From NCBI RefSeq assembly GCF_014836595.1, contig NZ_JACSQO010000001.1:620001-684000 (forward strand): a stretch of 64,000 nt of DNA, read 5' to 3'. Shown one piece after another: positions 16,394-25,013 of this stretch. The notes beneath the pieces are model-generated. The model had not been told where the DNA came from. It did no database searches and was given only the letters and a program-made list of their open reading frames with translations. Every line of letters begins with the position of its first letter. Positions within the stretch are counted from its first letter, which is position 1. A program made the position numbers and the translations under genes. This stretch comes from Psychrobacillus faecigallinarum (GTDB lineage: Bacteria > Bacillota > Bacilli > Bacillales_A > Planococcaceae).

Positions 16394-18709
16394 TTATTTT
16401 TTTACATCAACAATTCTACCTTCAATTTCTGTAGGTATTTTAACAAGAGACTCTAATTGTTCACGTAGGTTTTCCCAATCCGAAAGACCTAAATCAGTTA
16501 CTTTACCAGCTTCGTAGATTTTCTTAAACACATCATAGCTATCTCCACCTTTAGCGGTGAACGCATTTGTGGCAACTACATATGTCTCATTATCCTTAAT
16601 ATCTACTAATTTACCATCTGCTCCATAGTATTGAATGGAAACGACTCTCTCTCCAGCAGGTTTAGAAGAATCAAATGTTACCTTACCACCTGCCACATGT
16701 AAGAATCCGCCATTTTCCTTTGGATAGGTTTTGAAGCTAATCTCAAATGCTGCTTTTAAGTCAGCACCACTGATTTCCATTGTAGCTAGTGTATTACCGA
16801 AAGGAAGAACAGTAATTACATCACCAACTGTGATTGGTCCCGCTTTGATTTCTGAGCGTATACCTCCGCCATTTTGAAGCGCCATAATTACTTTATTATC
16901 ATACTTTTTAGCTTTAGCTAGCATACCATCTGTAATGATATTACCTAAAATTGTTTCGTTTTTACGTACGCTTGGCTGTGAATCATCTTCGCTTACTCGA
17001 GGATTTTCTAAATCCTTCTCCGTAGATACACCAATTTCTTTTGATTCAATTTCTTTTACTTTAGTTGAGTACTTTTCAAAAAGCTTTAGGGCTTCCTCAT
17101 CATCTTTTTGATCTTTAATTGGAATTAACTCACCTTCATGAGCAATTACTTTACCTTCTTTATCAAAGTCTACCTCTAAAGTTCCTAGGAAATCACTATA
17201 TTGATAAGCTTGCACAATAACAGTAGGATCCTTTTCAGCACCTTTACTATCTTTACTTACAACTACAGGCTTTTTCAGCTCTGTATGGCTATGTCCACCA
17301 ACTATTACATCAATTCCAGTAACTGCAGCTGCTAGCATTAAGTCATTATCTACTGCCGGGTTGTCATCATAACCAATATGAGTGACAGCCATAACCTTAT
17401 TAATTCCTTGCTTTTCGAACTCATCAACCATAGTTTGAGCTGCTTTAATGTAGTCAGTGAATTTTACTTTTTCTGGACTTGAGATACCTTCTGTTTCAGC
17501 AGTAGTTAAACCGAAGATACCAACTTTTTGACCGTTTATTTCTTTTACAATACCGCTGTAGATTTGTCCATTTTTAGGATCATCTGATACTTTTACATTA
17601 AATAACCCTTTGAACAAATCATCTTGTGAGAAGTCCACATTTGAACTAACAAACGGAAAATTAGATTTTTCGATAAACTCTTTTAATGCTTTATGTCCTT
17701 CTGTAGAAGTTCCTAAATCAAATTCATGATTACCAAATGTCATCACATCATATTTCATTAGATTCATAAATTCTAAATCTGCTTGGCCTTTAAATTCATT
17801 GAAGTAAAGCGTTCCAGAGAATACATCCCCTGCATCTATAAGTAGAGCGTCTTTGTGAGAAGCTCTATACTCCTTTACTGCAGTGACTCGCTTTGGTGCT
17901 TTCTCCACATGACCATGAGTATCATTTACATGCATTAGAGATAGAGAAAAATCTGCGTCAACTTGAGAATTTAAGCTGTGTACCATCTCCAAAAGCTGGT
18001 TAACCGCTGGTAGATCCTTTTCATTCGGGAGTTTCTCTAGAAGTGGCTGGATTGTTGCAATCACTTTGTTTGCTTCATCCTGTTTTCCTGCAGAAAGTAG
18101 GGCTTCAGCTTGGTTAACTTTCATAAATACAGTTACAGGAACCATCAATTCATTTCTTACTTCGTTAGCTGGATCTTTATATTGAGTTAGTAATAGATGA
18201 CGAGCGTCTCTTCCTGTAAAGCGGTATAAGATAGCAGTTCTAGTTTTTAATTGAGCAGATAGCTTATGGTAACCTTTTTCGATCTTAGCCCAGTCTTTGT
18301 TAGCTTCTGCTGCTTCAATTTCATTCATAATCGGTGTTAAATATTTGTCAGCATAGTTATACGCATCGATATACGGAATAAGTCCTTTTGTTACACGTTC
18401 ATAATATAAATCGTCTAAGCTTTTTAGAAGTGCTGCTTTATTCTTTACATTAGATTTGTTAATTTCGTTTTTAGCTTTTTGATAATTTGCTTTTGCTTTA
18501 TTTAATATAGGGTATAATTCTTTGCTCGTTGCCAATTTGCCTGCTTGAGCAGGTGTCGAATAAGAATAAGAAGCTTGTTTGATATCTTTTCTTGCGTTGT
18601 CAATCACCTGTTGGATAGATGTACTTGCGAAGGAAATACTAGATGCAGAAAATAATGATGTCGCCACAATTGCAGCTACCGCCGTTTTTTTGATCGTCTT
18701 GTTCTTCAT
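16394..18709 (-). CDS. Secreted 5'-nucleotidase / 2',3'-cyclic phosphodiesterase with N-terminal helical domain
   Basis: The 771-residue protein has a signal peptide (KKTAVAAIVATSLFSASSIS), a helical region to about residue 255, then a calcineurin-like metallophosphatase domain: LMHVNDTHGHVEK, LLIDAGDVFSGTLYF, TFGNHEFDLG and VGGHSHTE supply the dinuclear metal ligands. The 5_nucleotid_C domain follows from about 590 (NETILGNIITDGML, ALQNGGGIRSEIKAGPITVGDV, and GGDSYDVF near the end). It would release phosphate from extracellular nucleotides. The helical region 118-235 is shared with the downstream secreted protein; no LPXTG or SLH anchor is present, so this domain may bind the wall. Start supported by AGGTAAGA upstream and position of the signal peptide. 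Confidence 0.92.
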   Translation of the reverse strand: MKNKTIKKTAVAAIVATSLFSASSISFASTSIQQVIDNARKDIKQASYSYSTPAQAGKLATSKELYPILNKAKANYQKAKNEINKSNVKNKAALLKSLDDLYYERVTKGLIPYIDAYNYADKYLTPIMNEIEAAEANKDWAKIEKGYHKLSAQLKTRTAILYRFTGRDARHLLLTQYKDPANEVRNELMVPVTVFMKVNQAEALLSAGKQDEANKVIATIQPLLEKLPNEKDLPAVNQLLEMVHSLNSQVDADFSLSLMHVNDTHGHVEKAPKRVTAVKEYRASHKDALLIDAGDVFSGTLYFNEFKGQADLEFMNLMKYDVMTFGNHEFDLGTSTEGHKALKEFIEKSNFPFVSSNVDFSQDDLFKGLFNVKVSDDPKNGQIYSGIVKEINGQKVGIFGLTTAETEGISSPEKVKFTDYIKAAQTMVDEFEKQGINKVMAVTHIGYDDNPAVDNDLMLAAAVTGIDVIVGGHSHTELKKPVVVSKDSKGAEKDPTVIVQAYQYSDFLGTLEVDFDKEGKVIAHEGELIPIKDQKDDEEALKLFEKYSTKVKEIESKEIGVSTEKDLENPRVSEDDSQPSVRKNETILGNIITDGMLAKAKKYDNKVIMALQNGGGIRSEIKAGPITVGDVITVLPFGNTLATMEISGADLKAAFEISFKTYPKENGGFLHVAGGKVTFDSSKPAGERVVSIQYYGADGKLVDIKDNETYVVATNAFTAKGGDSYDVFKKIYEAGKVTDLGLSDWENLREQLESLVKIPTEIEGRIVDVKK

Positions 18710-18871
18710 GTCTTACCTCCTAGTTTATCTAATATATGATCTGTCAAAATATTCATATACTACTAAAAGTTATCGTAATTCAATAGATTTAGCAAGATGT
18801 TTTCAAATATTTATAATATCTTAATAATTCATCATTTTTCTTGTTAATTCCCTGTCGACTCACGCTAATTT

Positions 18872-18900
18872 TTACGAATGAAAGTGATTTATGTTATAAT
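18872..18900 (+). promoter_or_regulatory. Sigma-A type promoter of proline dehydrogenase gene
   Basis: TTACGA (18872-18877), 17-bp spacer, TATAAT (18895-18900), located 32 bp upstream of the ATG at 18932. Confidence 0.6.
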
Positions 18901-18931
18901 TAGTTATCCCAATAGAGATAGGAGTATTATC

Positions 18932-19900
18932 ATGTTAAAAGATATTTTTATGACATTATCAGAAAACAAAGCATTAAACGGAGCAGCTAAAAAATATGGT
19001 TTAAAAATGGGTGCTCAACATGTTGTAGCAGGAACGAATATCGAAGAAACAATGCAAAGTATTAAAAAACTTAATGCTCAAGGTATCTCTTGTACGGTAG
19101 ATAATTTAGGGGAGTTTGTTTTTGAAAAAGAAGAAGCTTTAGAAGCAAAAGCTCAAATTATCGCTGTTATTGAAGCAATTGAAGAACATCAGGTTGATGC
19201 TCATATTTCATTAAAACCCTCTCAATTAGGGCTAGATATAGATTATGATTTTGCATTACAAAACTTAAAAGATATCGCAGCAGTAGCAAAAAAATACGAT
19301 ACATTTATTAATATCGATATGGAATCTAACAAACATTTACAACCTTCCTTTGATATCCTAGACGAATTGTCTAAGGAATTTGATAACGTAGGTACAGTAA
19401 TTCAAGCATACTTCTTCCGAGCTGCTGAAGATATTCAAAAGTATAAAAACTTCCGACTTCGAATCGTAAAAGGTGCTTATAAAGAACCAGCAGATGTAGC
19501 CTACCAAACAAAAGAAGAAATCGATAAAAATTACATTGAATTAATTGAATGGCATTTATTGAATGGTAAATTCACTTCAATCGCAACACATGATCATAAT
19601 GTGATTAACCATATTAAACAATTTATCAAAGACAACAATATTTCATATGACAAATTTGAATTCCAAATGCTATATGGTTTCCGCACGGATATGCAACTAG
19701 AGCTTGCTAAAGAAGGTTATAACTTCTGCACATACGTTCCTTTCGGTAAAGACTGGTATGGATACTTCATGCGTCGCCTTGCAGAACGACCAGCGAACAT
19801 GAACCTTGTCGTAAAACAAGTTTTCAACAAAAAAACAAATACAATCCTTGGTATTGCAGCTGGTGCATTTGCCATCGGAAGACTAACAAAAAGAAAATAG
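18932..19900 (+). CDS. Proline dehydrogenase (FAD-dependent)
   Basis: The 322-residue protein belongs to the monofunctional Bacillus-type PRODH family: VDNLGEF, HISLKPSQLGL, NIDMESNKH, FRLRIVKGAYKEP, THDHNVI, FEFQMLYGFR and the C-terminal YVPFGKDWYGYFMRRLAERPAN that contacts proline carboxylate. It oxidises L-proline to pyrroline-5-carboxylate, passing electrons to the respiratory chain. The open frame runs 18 codons further upstream, but TAGGAG 7 nt before the ATG at 18932 and the promoter inside the longer frame show the start. No P5C dehydrogenase gene is adjacent. Confidence 0.93.
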   Translation: MLKDIFMTLSENKALNGAAKKYGLKMGAQHVVAGTNIEETMQSIKKLNAQGISCTVDNLGEFVFEKEEALEAKAQIIAVIEAIEEHQVDAHISLKPSQLGLDIDYDFALQNLKDIAAVAKKYDTFINIDMESNKHLQPSFDILDELSKEFDNVGTVIQAYFFRAAEDIQKYKNFRLRIVKGAYKEPADVAYQTKEEIDKNYIELIEWHLLNGKFTSIATHDHNVINHIKQFIKDNNISYDKFEFQMLYGFRTDMQLELAKEGYNFCTYVPFGKDWYGYFMRRLAERPANMNLVVKQVFNKKTNTILGIAAGAFAIGRLTKRK

Positions 19901-19908
19901 TAAACAAA

Positions 19909-19940
19909 AAAACTGCACTACCAACAGGTAGTGCAGTTTT
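19909..19940. terminator. Bidirectional terminator between proline dehydrogenase and fructokinase
   Basis: A 14-bp stem (AAAACTGCACTACC with its complement) closes an AACA loop, with an A-run on the left and TTTTTTT on the right, so it works for both converging genes. Confidence 0.88.
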
Positions 19941-19986
19941 TTTCGTTAATAGCATGAAGATAATTCAAAAATATTTTATTTCTTAA

Positions 19987-20952
19987 TTATATTTTATGGT
20001 TTGCCTCTTGGAACTGAGTAATATCCTTTAAATCTGGAAGAGCAGGTATGCCACCTCTCTTAGTAGCAGCTAATGCTCCTGCAGCATTTGCAAAGAGCAC
20101 ACTAGATTTTAGACCTTCTATATTCATTTCTTCAATAGGAGATTTCTCTAAAATTTTGTATAACAATGCTCCGAAGAATGCATCACCGGATCCGGTTGTA
20201 TCAATAGCTCTCACTACATAAGGTGGAATAATTTCAGTTTTATCCTTATATCTAAAAAAGCATCCATTTTCTCCAAGAGTTACAAAAATTAATGAGATTC
20301 CGTAGTTTCTATATAATGTTTCTGTTCCCTCTTTATAGTCAGATGAATCGGTTAAAAAAAGAAGCTCTTCTTCAGATACTTTTAATATATCCGCAAAGTA
20401 TAAGCTATCGGAGATTATTTTCTTCGCTTCTTTCAAATCCTCCCACAGGTTTTCACGTAAATTGGGGTCATAAGAAATAAGTAATCCTTTATCTTTAGCA
20501 TATTGAATTGCACTAAGAGTGGCTTGCCTTGCAGGTTCATTAGTCATTGAAACAGAACCAAAATGAAATAATTTGGCTCTGTCTATTAATTTGTAGTTCA
20601 CTTCTTTTTCCTCCAAAGTAATATCTGCACCTGGTTTTCGATAAAAACTGAAAGAGCGATCTCCATTAGGCTGCAGATGAACAAAAGCCAAAGTGGTGTT
20701 CACTTCGTCAGTTATAGCTAGTCCAGTTGTATCTACTTTATAGGAATCTAAAGTTTCCTTTAGAAATTTTCCGAATTCGTCTGCACCTACTTTACTGATG
20801 AAGGACGTTGTTAATCCAAGCTTACTCAGCATAACTAGTACATTTGCTGGTGCTCCGCCCGGATTTCTTTCAAATAAAATATTCCCATTTTCGGATTTAC
20901 CATAAGGAGTGAAGTCGATTAATATTTCACCTAATGCTACTACGTCATACAT
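19987..20952 (-). CDS. PfkB-family carbohydrate kinase, probable fructokinase
   Basis: The 321-residue protein starts MYDVVALGEILIDFTP and contains the PfkB signature 1 region GGAPANVLVMLSKLG and signature 2 DTTGSGDAFFGALLY near residue 250 with the catalytic Asp. The N-terminal GEILIDF and FERNPGGAPANVA-like segment are typical of fructokinases (ScrK/YdjE type), which phosphorylate fructose to fructose-6-phosphate. GAGGTG lies 8 nt before the ATG. The gene is alone, with no sugar permease nearby, so the sugar specificity is inferred from family only. Confidence 0.85.
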   Translation of the reverse strand: MYDVVALGEILIDFTPYGKSENGNILFERNPGGAPANVLVMLSKLGLTTSFISKVGADEFGKFLKETLDSYKVDTTGLAITDEVNTTLAFVHLQPNGDRSFSFYRKPGADITLEEKEVNYKLIDRAKLFHFGSVSMTNEPARQATLSAIQYAKDKGLLISYDPNLRENLWEDLKEAKKIISDSLYFADILKVSEEELLFLTDSSDYKEGTETLYRNYGISLIFVTLGENGCFFRYKDKTEIIPPYVVRAIDTTGSGDAFFGALLYKILEKSPIEEMNIEGLKSSVLFANAAGALAATKRGGIPALPDLKDITQFQEANHKI

Positions 20953-21414
20953 TTGTCTTTCACCTCTATTAATATTGTAAGCTAAAATTATTCAGTACTT
21001 TTATTTAGATTATTTATTCAAAACAATTTTTCCATATTGCTCCTATATTGTCCATTTATTTTAAACTAGGAATAAAAGCGAAATCAAATAGAGGTCCGAT
21101 CATACAAATTGTATACTCTCTAGGCAATTATCTTTAGACATAATAAAAACATCTCATTCTACGGGGATGGTAGAATGAGATGTTTTTCCTTGTTATCGCT
21201 CAAGGGTATATTTAAATCGCCGTAATTTTTTACCTTCGTTACTTCCACATCGTTTTATCGCTCGTGTGTAAAAAGTATCCCCTATTATGCTTAGTTGGTG
21301 AAAAAGCTCCTTCAAAACTTGTTCAACAACTTATATTAATTTTGCTATAAGTTCATCATATAGGAACTAAATGAGAATACACAGAGAGTTTTATTAGAAA
21401 TTGATGAGAATTAA
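20953..21414. other. Intergenic region with an isolated strong hairpin
   Basis: Apart from the 18-bp hairpin at 21145-21187, the sequence has a repeated TTATCGCTC (about 21197 and 21254) but no gene, known RNA or mobile element that I can recognise. Confidence 0.35.
21145..21187. terminator. Strong bidirectional hairpin terminator
   Basis: An 18-bp perfect stem (21145-21162 with 21170-21187) closes a 7-nt GGGGATG loop, with A-run and T-run on the two sides. It lies 228 bp downstream of the PepSY-protein gene on the minus strand, implying a long 3' untranslated region for that operon. Confidence 0.75.
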
Positions 21415-22629
21415 TTACTCCCATGTCACAGAAAGAATTTTTCCAGAAATCGCATGCACCTGAATCGTTGCTTTCGTTTTCTTATCCTTACTATCCTTTG
21501 ACTCACCATCTGTAGACGCTGTTTGCATTACTATTAAATAGTAACCGCCTTCGTTTGTTTTTATAAAGGAATTACTTTCAACTGTACCCTTATGTTGTTG
21601 CTGTGCTATTTTTGTTGCTTGCTCAGCTGTGATCAAAACAGTAGCTGGCTTCTCTGGTTTTAGTTCTTCAGGCTTTTTAGACTCACTTTGAGTAGTGCTT
21701 GTAGTGGAAGATTTAGAGTCATCCTCTTCTTTTTTTACTTCCTCTTTTTTTGCCTCTTCTGCTTTGGTCGTTTCTGTTTTACTAGTCTCAGTTTTAACGG
21801 ATTCCACTTTACCAGACTCCGTTTTATTACTCTCTGTCTTCGAAGTTTCAGTCTTAGAAACTTCATTTTTTACAGGTTCTGATTTTGATGAATCTGTTTT
21901 GATACCATCGATTTTAGTAGAGTCTGTTTTTACTTCTGTTTTTGTGTCATCCGCTTTTGCAACGTTTTCTTTGACGGTGTCTTTTTTAACTTCCTCTACT
22001 TTAGTATTTTCAGTTTTCAAGGCATCCTTTATTGCATTTTTAATCACTTCTGTTATCGGCTTATCAACTTTAGTATCGTTAGTCTTTTCCTCAATCTTAG
22101 AAGTTGCAGAAATACTAGACTTGATTAACTTAATCTCAGTTGCTTGGGCAGTTTCTACTTTATTTATAGAGTTTTTATTGTTTTCTTTTATTTCAATTTG
22201 CGTGATTGGACTCATTTCTACCACAATATTATTATTGTTTTCTATTTGTCGAATATTGCTAGTCAATGGGTATTCCATTACTTCAAAAGTATCGTCAAAT
22301 GTAGCACTTTGTGTTTTACCTGCATAATAAGCTGAATCCTCAATCATATATTCAGTAGTTTGCTCCAATGAATACACGTCACCGTTTTCAGGGTTAATCT
22401 CAACTAAATAAACTGTCCCGCTTTTCATAATAAGTGCTTTATACACATCTTCTTTTAATGTTATATCTGTTACCTCTGCACCATATAATTGCTCTAGCTG
22501 GGAACGAACTTCACTTTCTGATATAGAATTTCTGTTCGATTGGGTGACATTCAACAAGAACCCAGTGCCCACAATAACTGTCACTGATACAAAAATCAAT
22601 GAGTACTTTTTGATTTTAGTAAATTTCAT
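21415..22629 (-). CDS. Membrane-anchored PepSY-domain protein with long Lys/Glu/Thr-rich region
   Basis: The 404-residue protein has one N-terminal membrane helix (YSLIFVSVTVIVGTGFLLN), an N-terminal PepSY-like unit (RSQLEQLYGAEVTDITLKEDVYKAL, AEINPENGDVYSLEQ-like) at about 35-95, a long low-complexity stretch of repeating KTE/KVE/KTET units (about 185-325), and a C-terminal PepSY domain (ITAEQATKIAQQQHKGTVES, then KATIQVHAISGKILSVTWE). PepSY domains often inhibit proteases or modulate kinases outside the cell. It follows the histidine kinase gene by 42 bp, the same gene set as Bacillus YkoG-YkoH-YkoI-like systems, so it is probably an accessory or target of that two-component system. The KTE region is likely a wall-spanning, extended linker. 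Confidence 0.75.
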   Translation of the reverse strand: MKFTKIKKYSLIFVSVTVIVGTGFLLNVTQSNRNSISESEVRSQLEQLYGAEVTDITLKEDVYKALIMKSGTVYLVEINPENGDVYSLEQTTEYMIEDSAYYAGKTQSATFDDTFEVMEYPLTSNIRQIENNNNIVVEMSPITQIEIKENNKNSINKVETAQATEIKLIKSSISATSKIEEKTNDTKVDKPITEVIKNAIKDALKTENTKVEEVKKDTVKENVAKADDTKTEVKTDSTKIDGIKTDSSKSEPVKNEVSKTETSKTESNKTESGKVESVKTETSKTETTKAEEAKKEEVKKEEDDSKSSTTSTTQSESKKPEELKPEKPATVLITAEQATKIAQQQHKGTVESNSFIKTNEGGYYLIVMQTASTDGESKDSKDKKTKATIQVHAISGKILSVTWE

Positions 22630-22671
22630 TCATGCTTTCCCTCCCCCCAATTCTATTTTAAAAGACAAACA

Positions 22672-24033
22672 TTAAAAATTGATGAGAATTGGAGATTTTG
22701 GAATAAAAATATAAATTGTAGTACCAAATCCAACTGTGCTATCTATTTCCAATTTTATAGATAGTCGATTTGCTATCTCTTTAGCAATAGATAGTCCCAG
22801 ACCCGTTCCCCCAGTTTTCCTATTTCTAGCCTCATCCACTCGGTAAAAACGATCAAAAATATAATTAATATCTTTTTTAGGAATTCCATTACCGTAGTCC
22901 AGAATCGCAACCACTGTATTTTCCTCATCCTCTGATATTGTTGTTTTTATTTCCTTTTCACTATATTTTCTAGCGTTATCCAGAATAATAAAAAGAAGTT
23001 GCGTTAGCTGCTCCATATCTGTGTTTACATAAATTGGTCCCTCACCTTTTAGGATAAAGTTTCGATTATAAGCTGTACGCATAGATTGTAGAGTGCTTTC
23101 AACAAGTTCGTATAAATCAATTGTTTCTGTTTTTTGTGTTTGCTGACCATTCCCCTTGGCTAATACAAGCATTTGAGTAATCATCTCTTTCATTCTGGCC
23201 GTTTCATTAATAATCGCATTCACTGATTCCTCAGCTATCGCTTTATTCTTAAAGCCATGTCGAGACAATAGCTTCGCATAACTCTCTATGACAGTTAGAG
23301 GCGTTTTTAATTCATGAGAGGCATCAGACACAAATTGCTCCTGCTTGTTGTAGTTTTCCTCTAACTGCTCCATCATTTCATTAAAGGCAATGCCCATCTG
23401 TGTCATTTCATCTTTACGGTTTTTACTTAACTCTATTTTTTGATATTTTCCTGATAGTCTACTTTGAGACATCGTATTGATCAATTTGTTAATAGGCTTC
23501 GTAATGATGTTTCCCAAAGCGACACTTGAAATAGTCATAAGCAGCATCCCTATTAATGTCACACTGATTAAAGTCCATCGTAGAAAGTCCAAGTTTTTAT
23601 CCACTTCAATAAGCTGTTTCATAGTTTGTACTTCGACTACTTCACCATTCGCCCAAATTACCGGCTTTATAATCGTAAGAACCGGAACACCATGAAAATA
23701 ACCTGAGGTATATCGTTCTCCCTCTTGTAATTCTGGAAAATATTCATTCATCTCTTCGATAGATTCTACAAATACAATGGGGGTTTTTTCACTATTGAAA
23801 ACCCTAATACCCCCATTTGGTGGAATAAAAGCTCTCAGAATTGTAGCCGGGTCATCATCTACTCCCATCTTACTGAGAGCTGAGACTAGCTCGTCCACGT
23901 CACTATTCAATTGATTGTATTCAGTGTCGAATGCCATTTGTTCATATATAAAATAGATTCCTACATTCATTAAGCCTAAAATAATTAACGTCAAAAAAGT
24001 TGAGAATAAATGAATCTTAACTTTAAGCTTCAT
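22672..24033 (-). CDS. Sensor histidine kinase (HAMP, HisKA, HATPase)
   Basis: The 453-residue kinase has two membrane helices (about 10-32 and 150-175) around a 115-residue extracellular domain, a HAMP domain (ITKPINKLINTMSQSRLSGKYQ), a HisKA box FVSDASHELKTPLTVIESYAKLL with the phospho-acceptor His near residue 240, and an ATPase domain with N, G1, F and G2 boxes (ILDNARKYSE, DYGNGIPKKDI, FDRFYRVDEARNRKTGGTGLGLSIAK). It phosphorylates the response regulator encoded 5' to it; the frames overlap by 11 bp. The extracellular domain is not assigned to a ligand; context with a PepSY protein suggests an envelope signal. Confidence 0.93.
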   Translation of the reverse strand: MKLKVKIHLFSTFLTLIILGLMNVGIYFIYEQMAFDTEYNQLNSDVDELVSALSKMGVDDDPATILRAFIPPNGGIRVFNSEKTPIVFVESIEEMNEYFPELQEGERYTSGYFHGVPVLTIIKPVIWANGEVVEVQTMKQLIEVDKNLDFLRWTLISVTLIGMLLMTISSVALGNIITKPINKLINTMSQSRLSGKYQKIELSKNRKDEMTQMGIAFNEMMEQLEENYNKQEQFVSDASHELKTPLTVIESYAKLLSRHGFKNKAIAEESVNAIINETARMKEMITQMLVLAKGNGQQTQKTETIDLYELVESTLQSMRTAYNRNFILKGEGPIYVNTDMEQLTQLLFIILDNARKYSEKEIKTTISEDEENTVVAILDYGNGIPKKDINYIFDRFYRVDEARNRKTGGTGLGLSIAKEIANRLSIKLEIDSTVGFGTTIYIFIPKSPILINF

Positions 24034-24730
24034 TTCTCAGCTCCTTTAAAACATATCCAACGCCTCTTACCGTATGAATGTAAGAGAGGCGATCGTTTTC
24101 CTCTAATTTTTTTCTCACATATCTTATGTAAACATCCACTATATTCGTATCACCATAATAATCAAATCCCCATACCGCATCCAACAGTTGTTCCCTTGTT
24201 AACACTTGGTTAGGATGCTTCATTAGATACAGCAACAAATCATATTCGCGCGGAGTCAGATTTACCTGATCCCCTTCATTAGTAATCTCTCTAGTTTGCT
24301 CGTTTAAAACGATAGAATGAAAGACATGAACATTCTCCTGCTTAACGGGTATAGGGAGAGAGGACTTGTTGAAGCGAATGGCAGAGCGCACTCGCGCAAG
24401 TAATTCTTCAATTTCAAAAGGTTTCGTCACATAATCATTCGCTCCTAAATCCAAACCCTTTACTTTGTCTTCTAGGCCGCTCTTTGCTGTCAACAAAATA
24501 ACTGGAGTATTAGCCTCAGTCGCTCTTATGCGTCTTAAAACATCTAGCCCATTTAAGCCAGGTAACATCAAATCTAGCAACACAAGATCCCATGCTTGCT
24601 CTCTATATTTTATAAGGCCATCTGTACCTGTATAAGCAATCTCTACAGAATAACCCTCGAATTCCAGCTCCAACTGAAGAACACGCGCAATATTTTCCTC
24701 ATCTTCTATAATTAATACATTCTCTTTCAT
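24023..24730 (-). CDS. OmpR/PhoB-family response regulator
   Basis: The 235-residue protein has a receiver domain (VLIIEDEENIARVLQLELE, phospho-Asp in DLVLLDLMLPGLNGLDVL near residue 53, Thr and Lys in ILLTAKS and YVTKPFEIEELLARV) and a winged-helix DNA-binding domain (VNLTPREYDLLLYLMKHPNQVLTREQLLDAVWG, then VDVYIRYVRKKL). A GTG two codons upstream is in frame, but GGAGG lies 7 nt before the ATG at 24728-24730. First gene of the RR-HK-PepSY operon; palindrome copy A begins 70 bp upstream of its start. Confidence 0.94.
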   Translation of the reverse strand: MKENVLIIEDEENIARVLQLELEFEGYSVEIAYTGTDGLIKYREQAWDLVLLDLMLPGLNGLDVLRRIRATEANTPVILLTAKSGLEDKVKGLDLGANDYVTKPFEIEELLARVRSAIRFNKSSLPIPVKQENVHVFHSIVLNEQTREITNEGDQVNLTPREYDLLLYLMKHPNQVLTREQLLDAVWGFDYYGDTNIVDVYIRYVRKKLEENDRLSYIHTVRGVGYVLKELRNEA

Positions 24731-24799
24731 ACGCACCCCTCCTCTTTATACCTATTTTAACACAATCTACTACAACCTATTTAAGCAACCAAAACAAAC

Positions 24800-24846
24800 A
24801 TTACGAGAGTATTACTGGTGCCTGGCACCAGTAATACTCTCGTAAT
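24800..24846. repeat. REP-like palindrome, copy A (47 nt), upstream of the RAYT gene
   Basis: The core GGTGCC-T-GGCACC (24817-24829) is flanked by 17-nt arms (ATTACGAGAGTATTACT on the left) that are perfect complements, giving a 47-nt perfect palindrome centred on 24823. It lies in the divergent gap between the response regulator and the transposase. Confidence 0.9.
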
Positions 24847-25013
24847 AAAGCTACTTTATAATATTTTAGGCTATAATTTAGCGACAAAATAGGAATTCAA
24901 ACGACTTTTTACAACAAAAATCAAATTATTATGAATATTGCATAATTTAAGTCATTGAAGAACTGAGAGCTTTATAGTATGTTAGTTTAAAAGGACAGAT
25001 GGAGGGAAATGTA

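Noticed and set aside
21695-22327. 210-codon plus-strand open frame
   Set aside because: It lies opposite the low-complexity KTE region of the PepSY protein; the biased codons of that region open the reverse frames, and there is no ribosome binding site.
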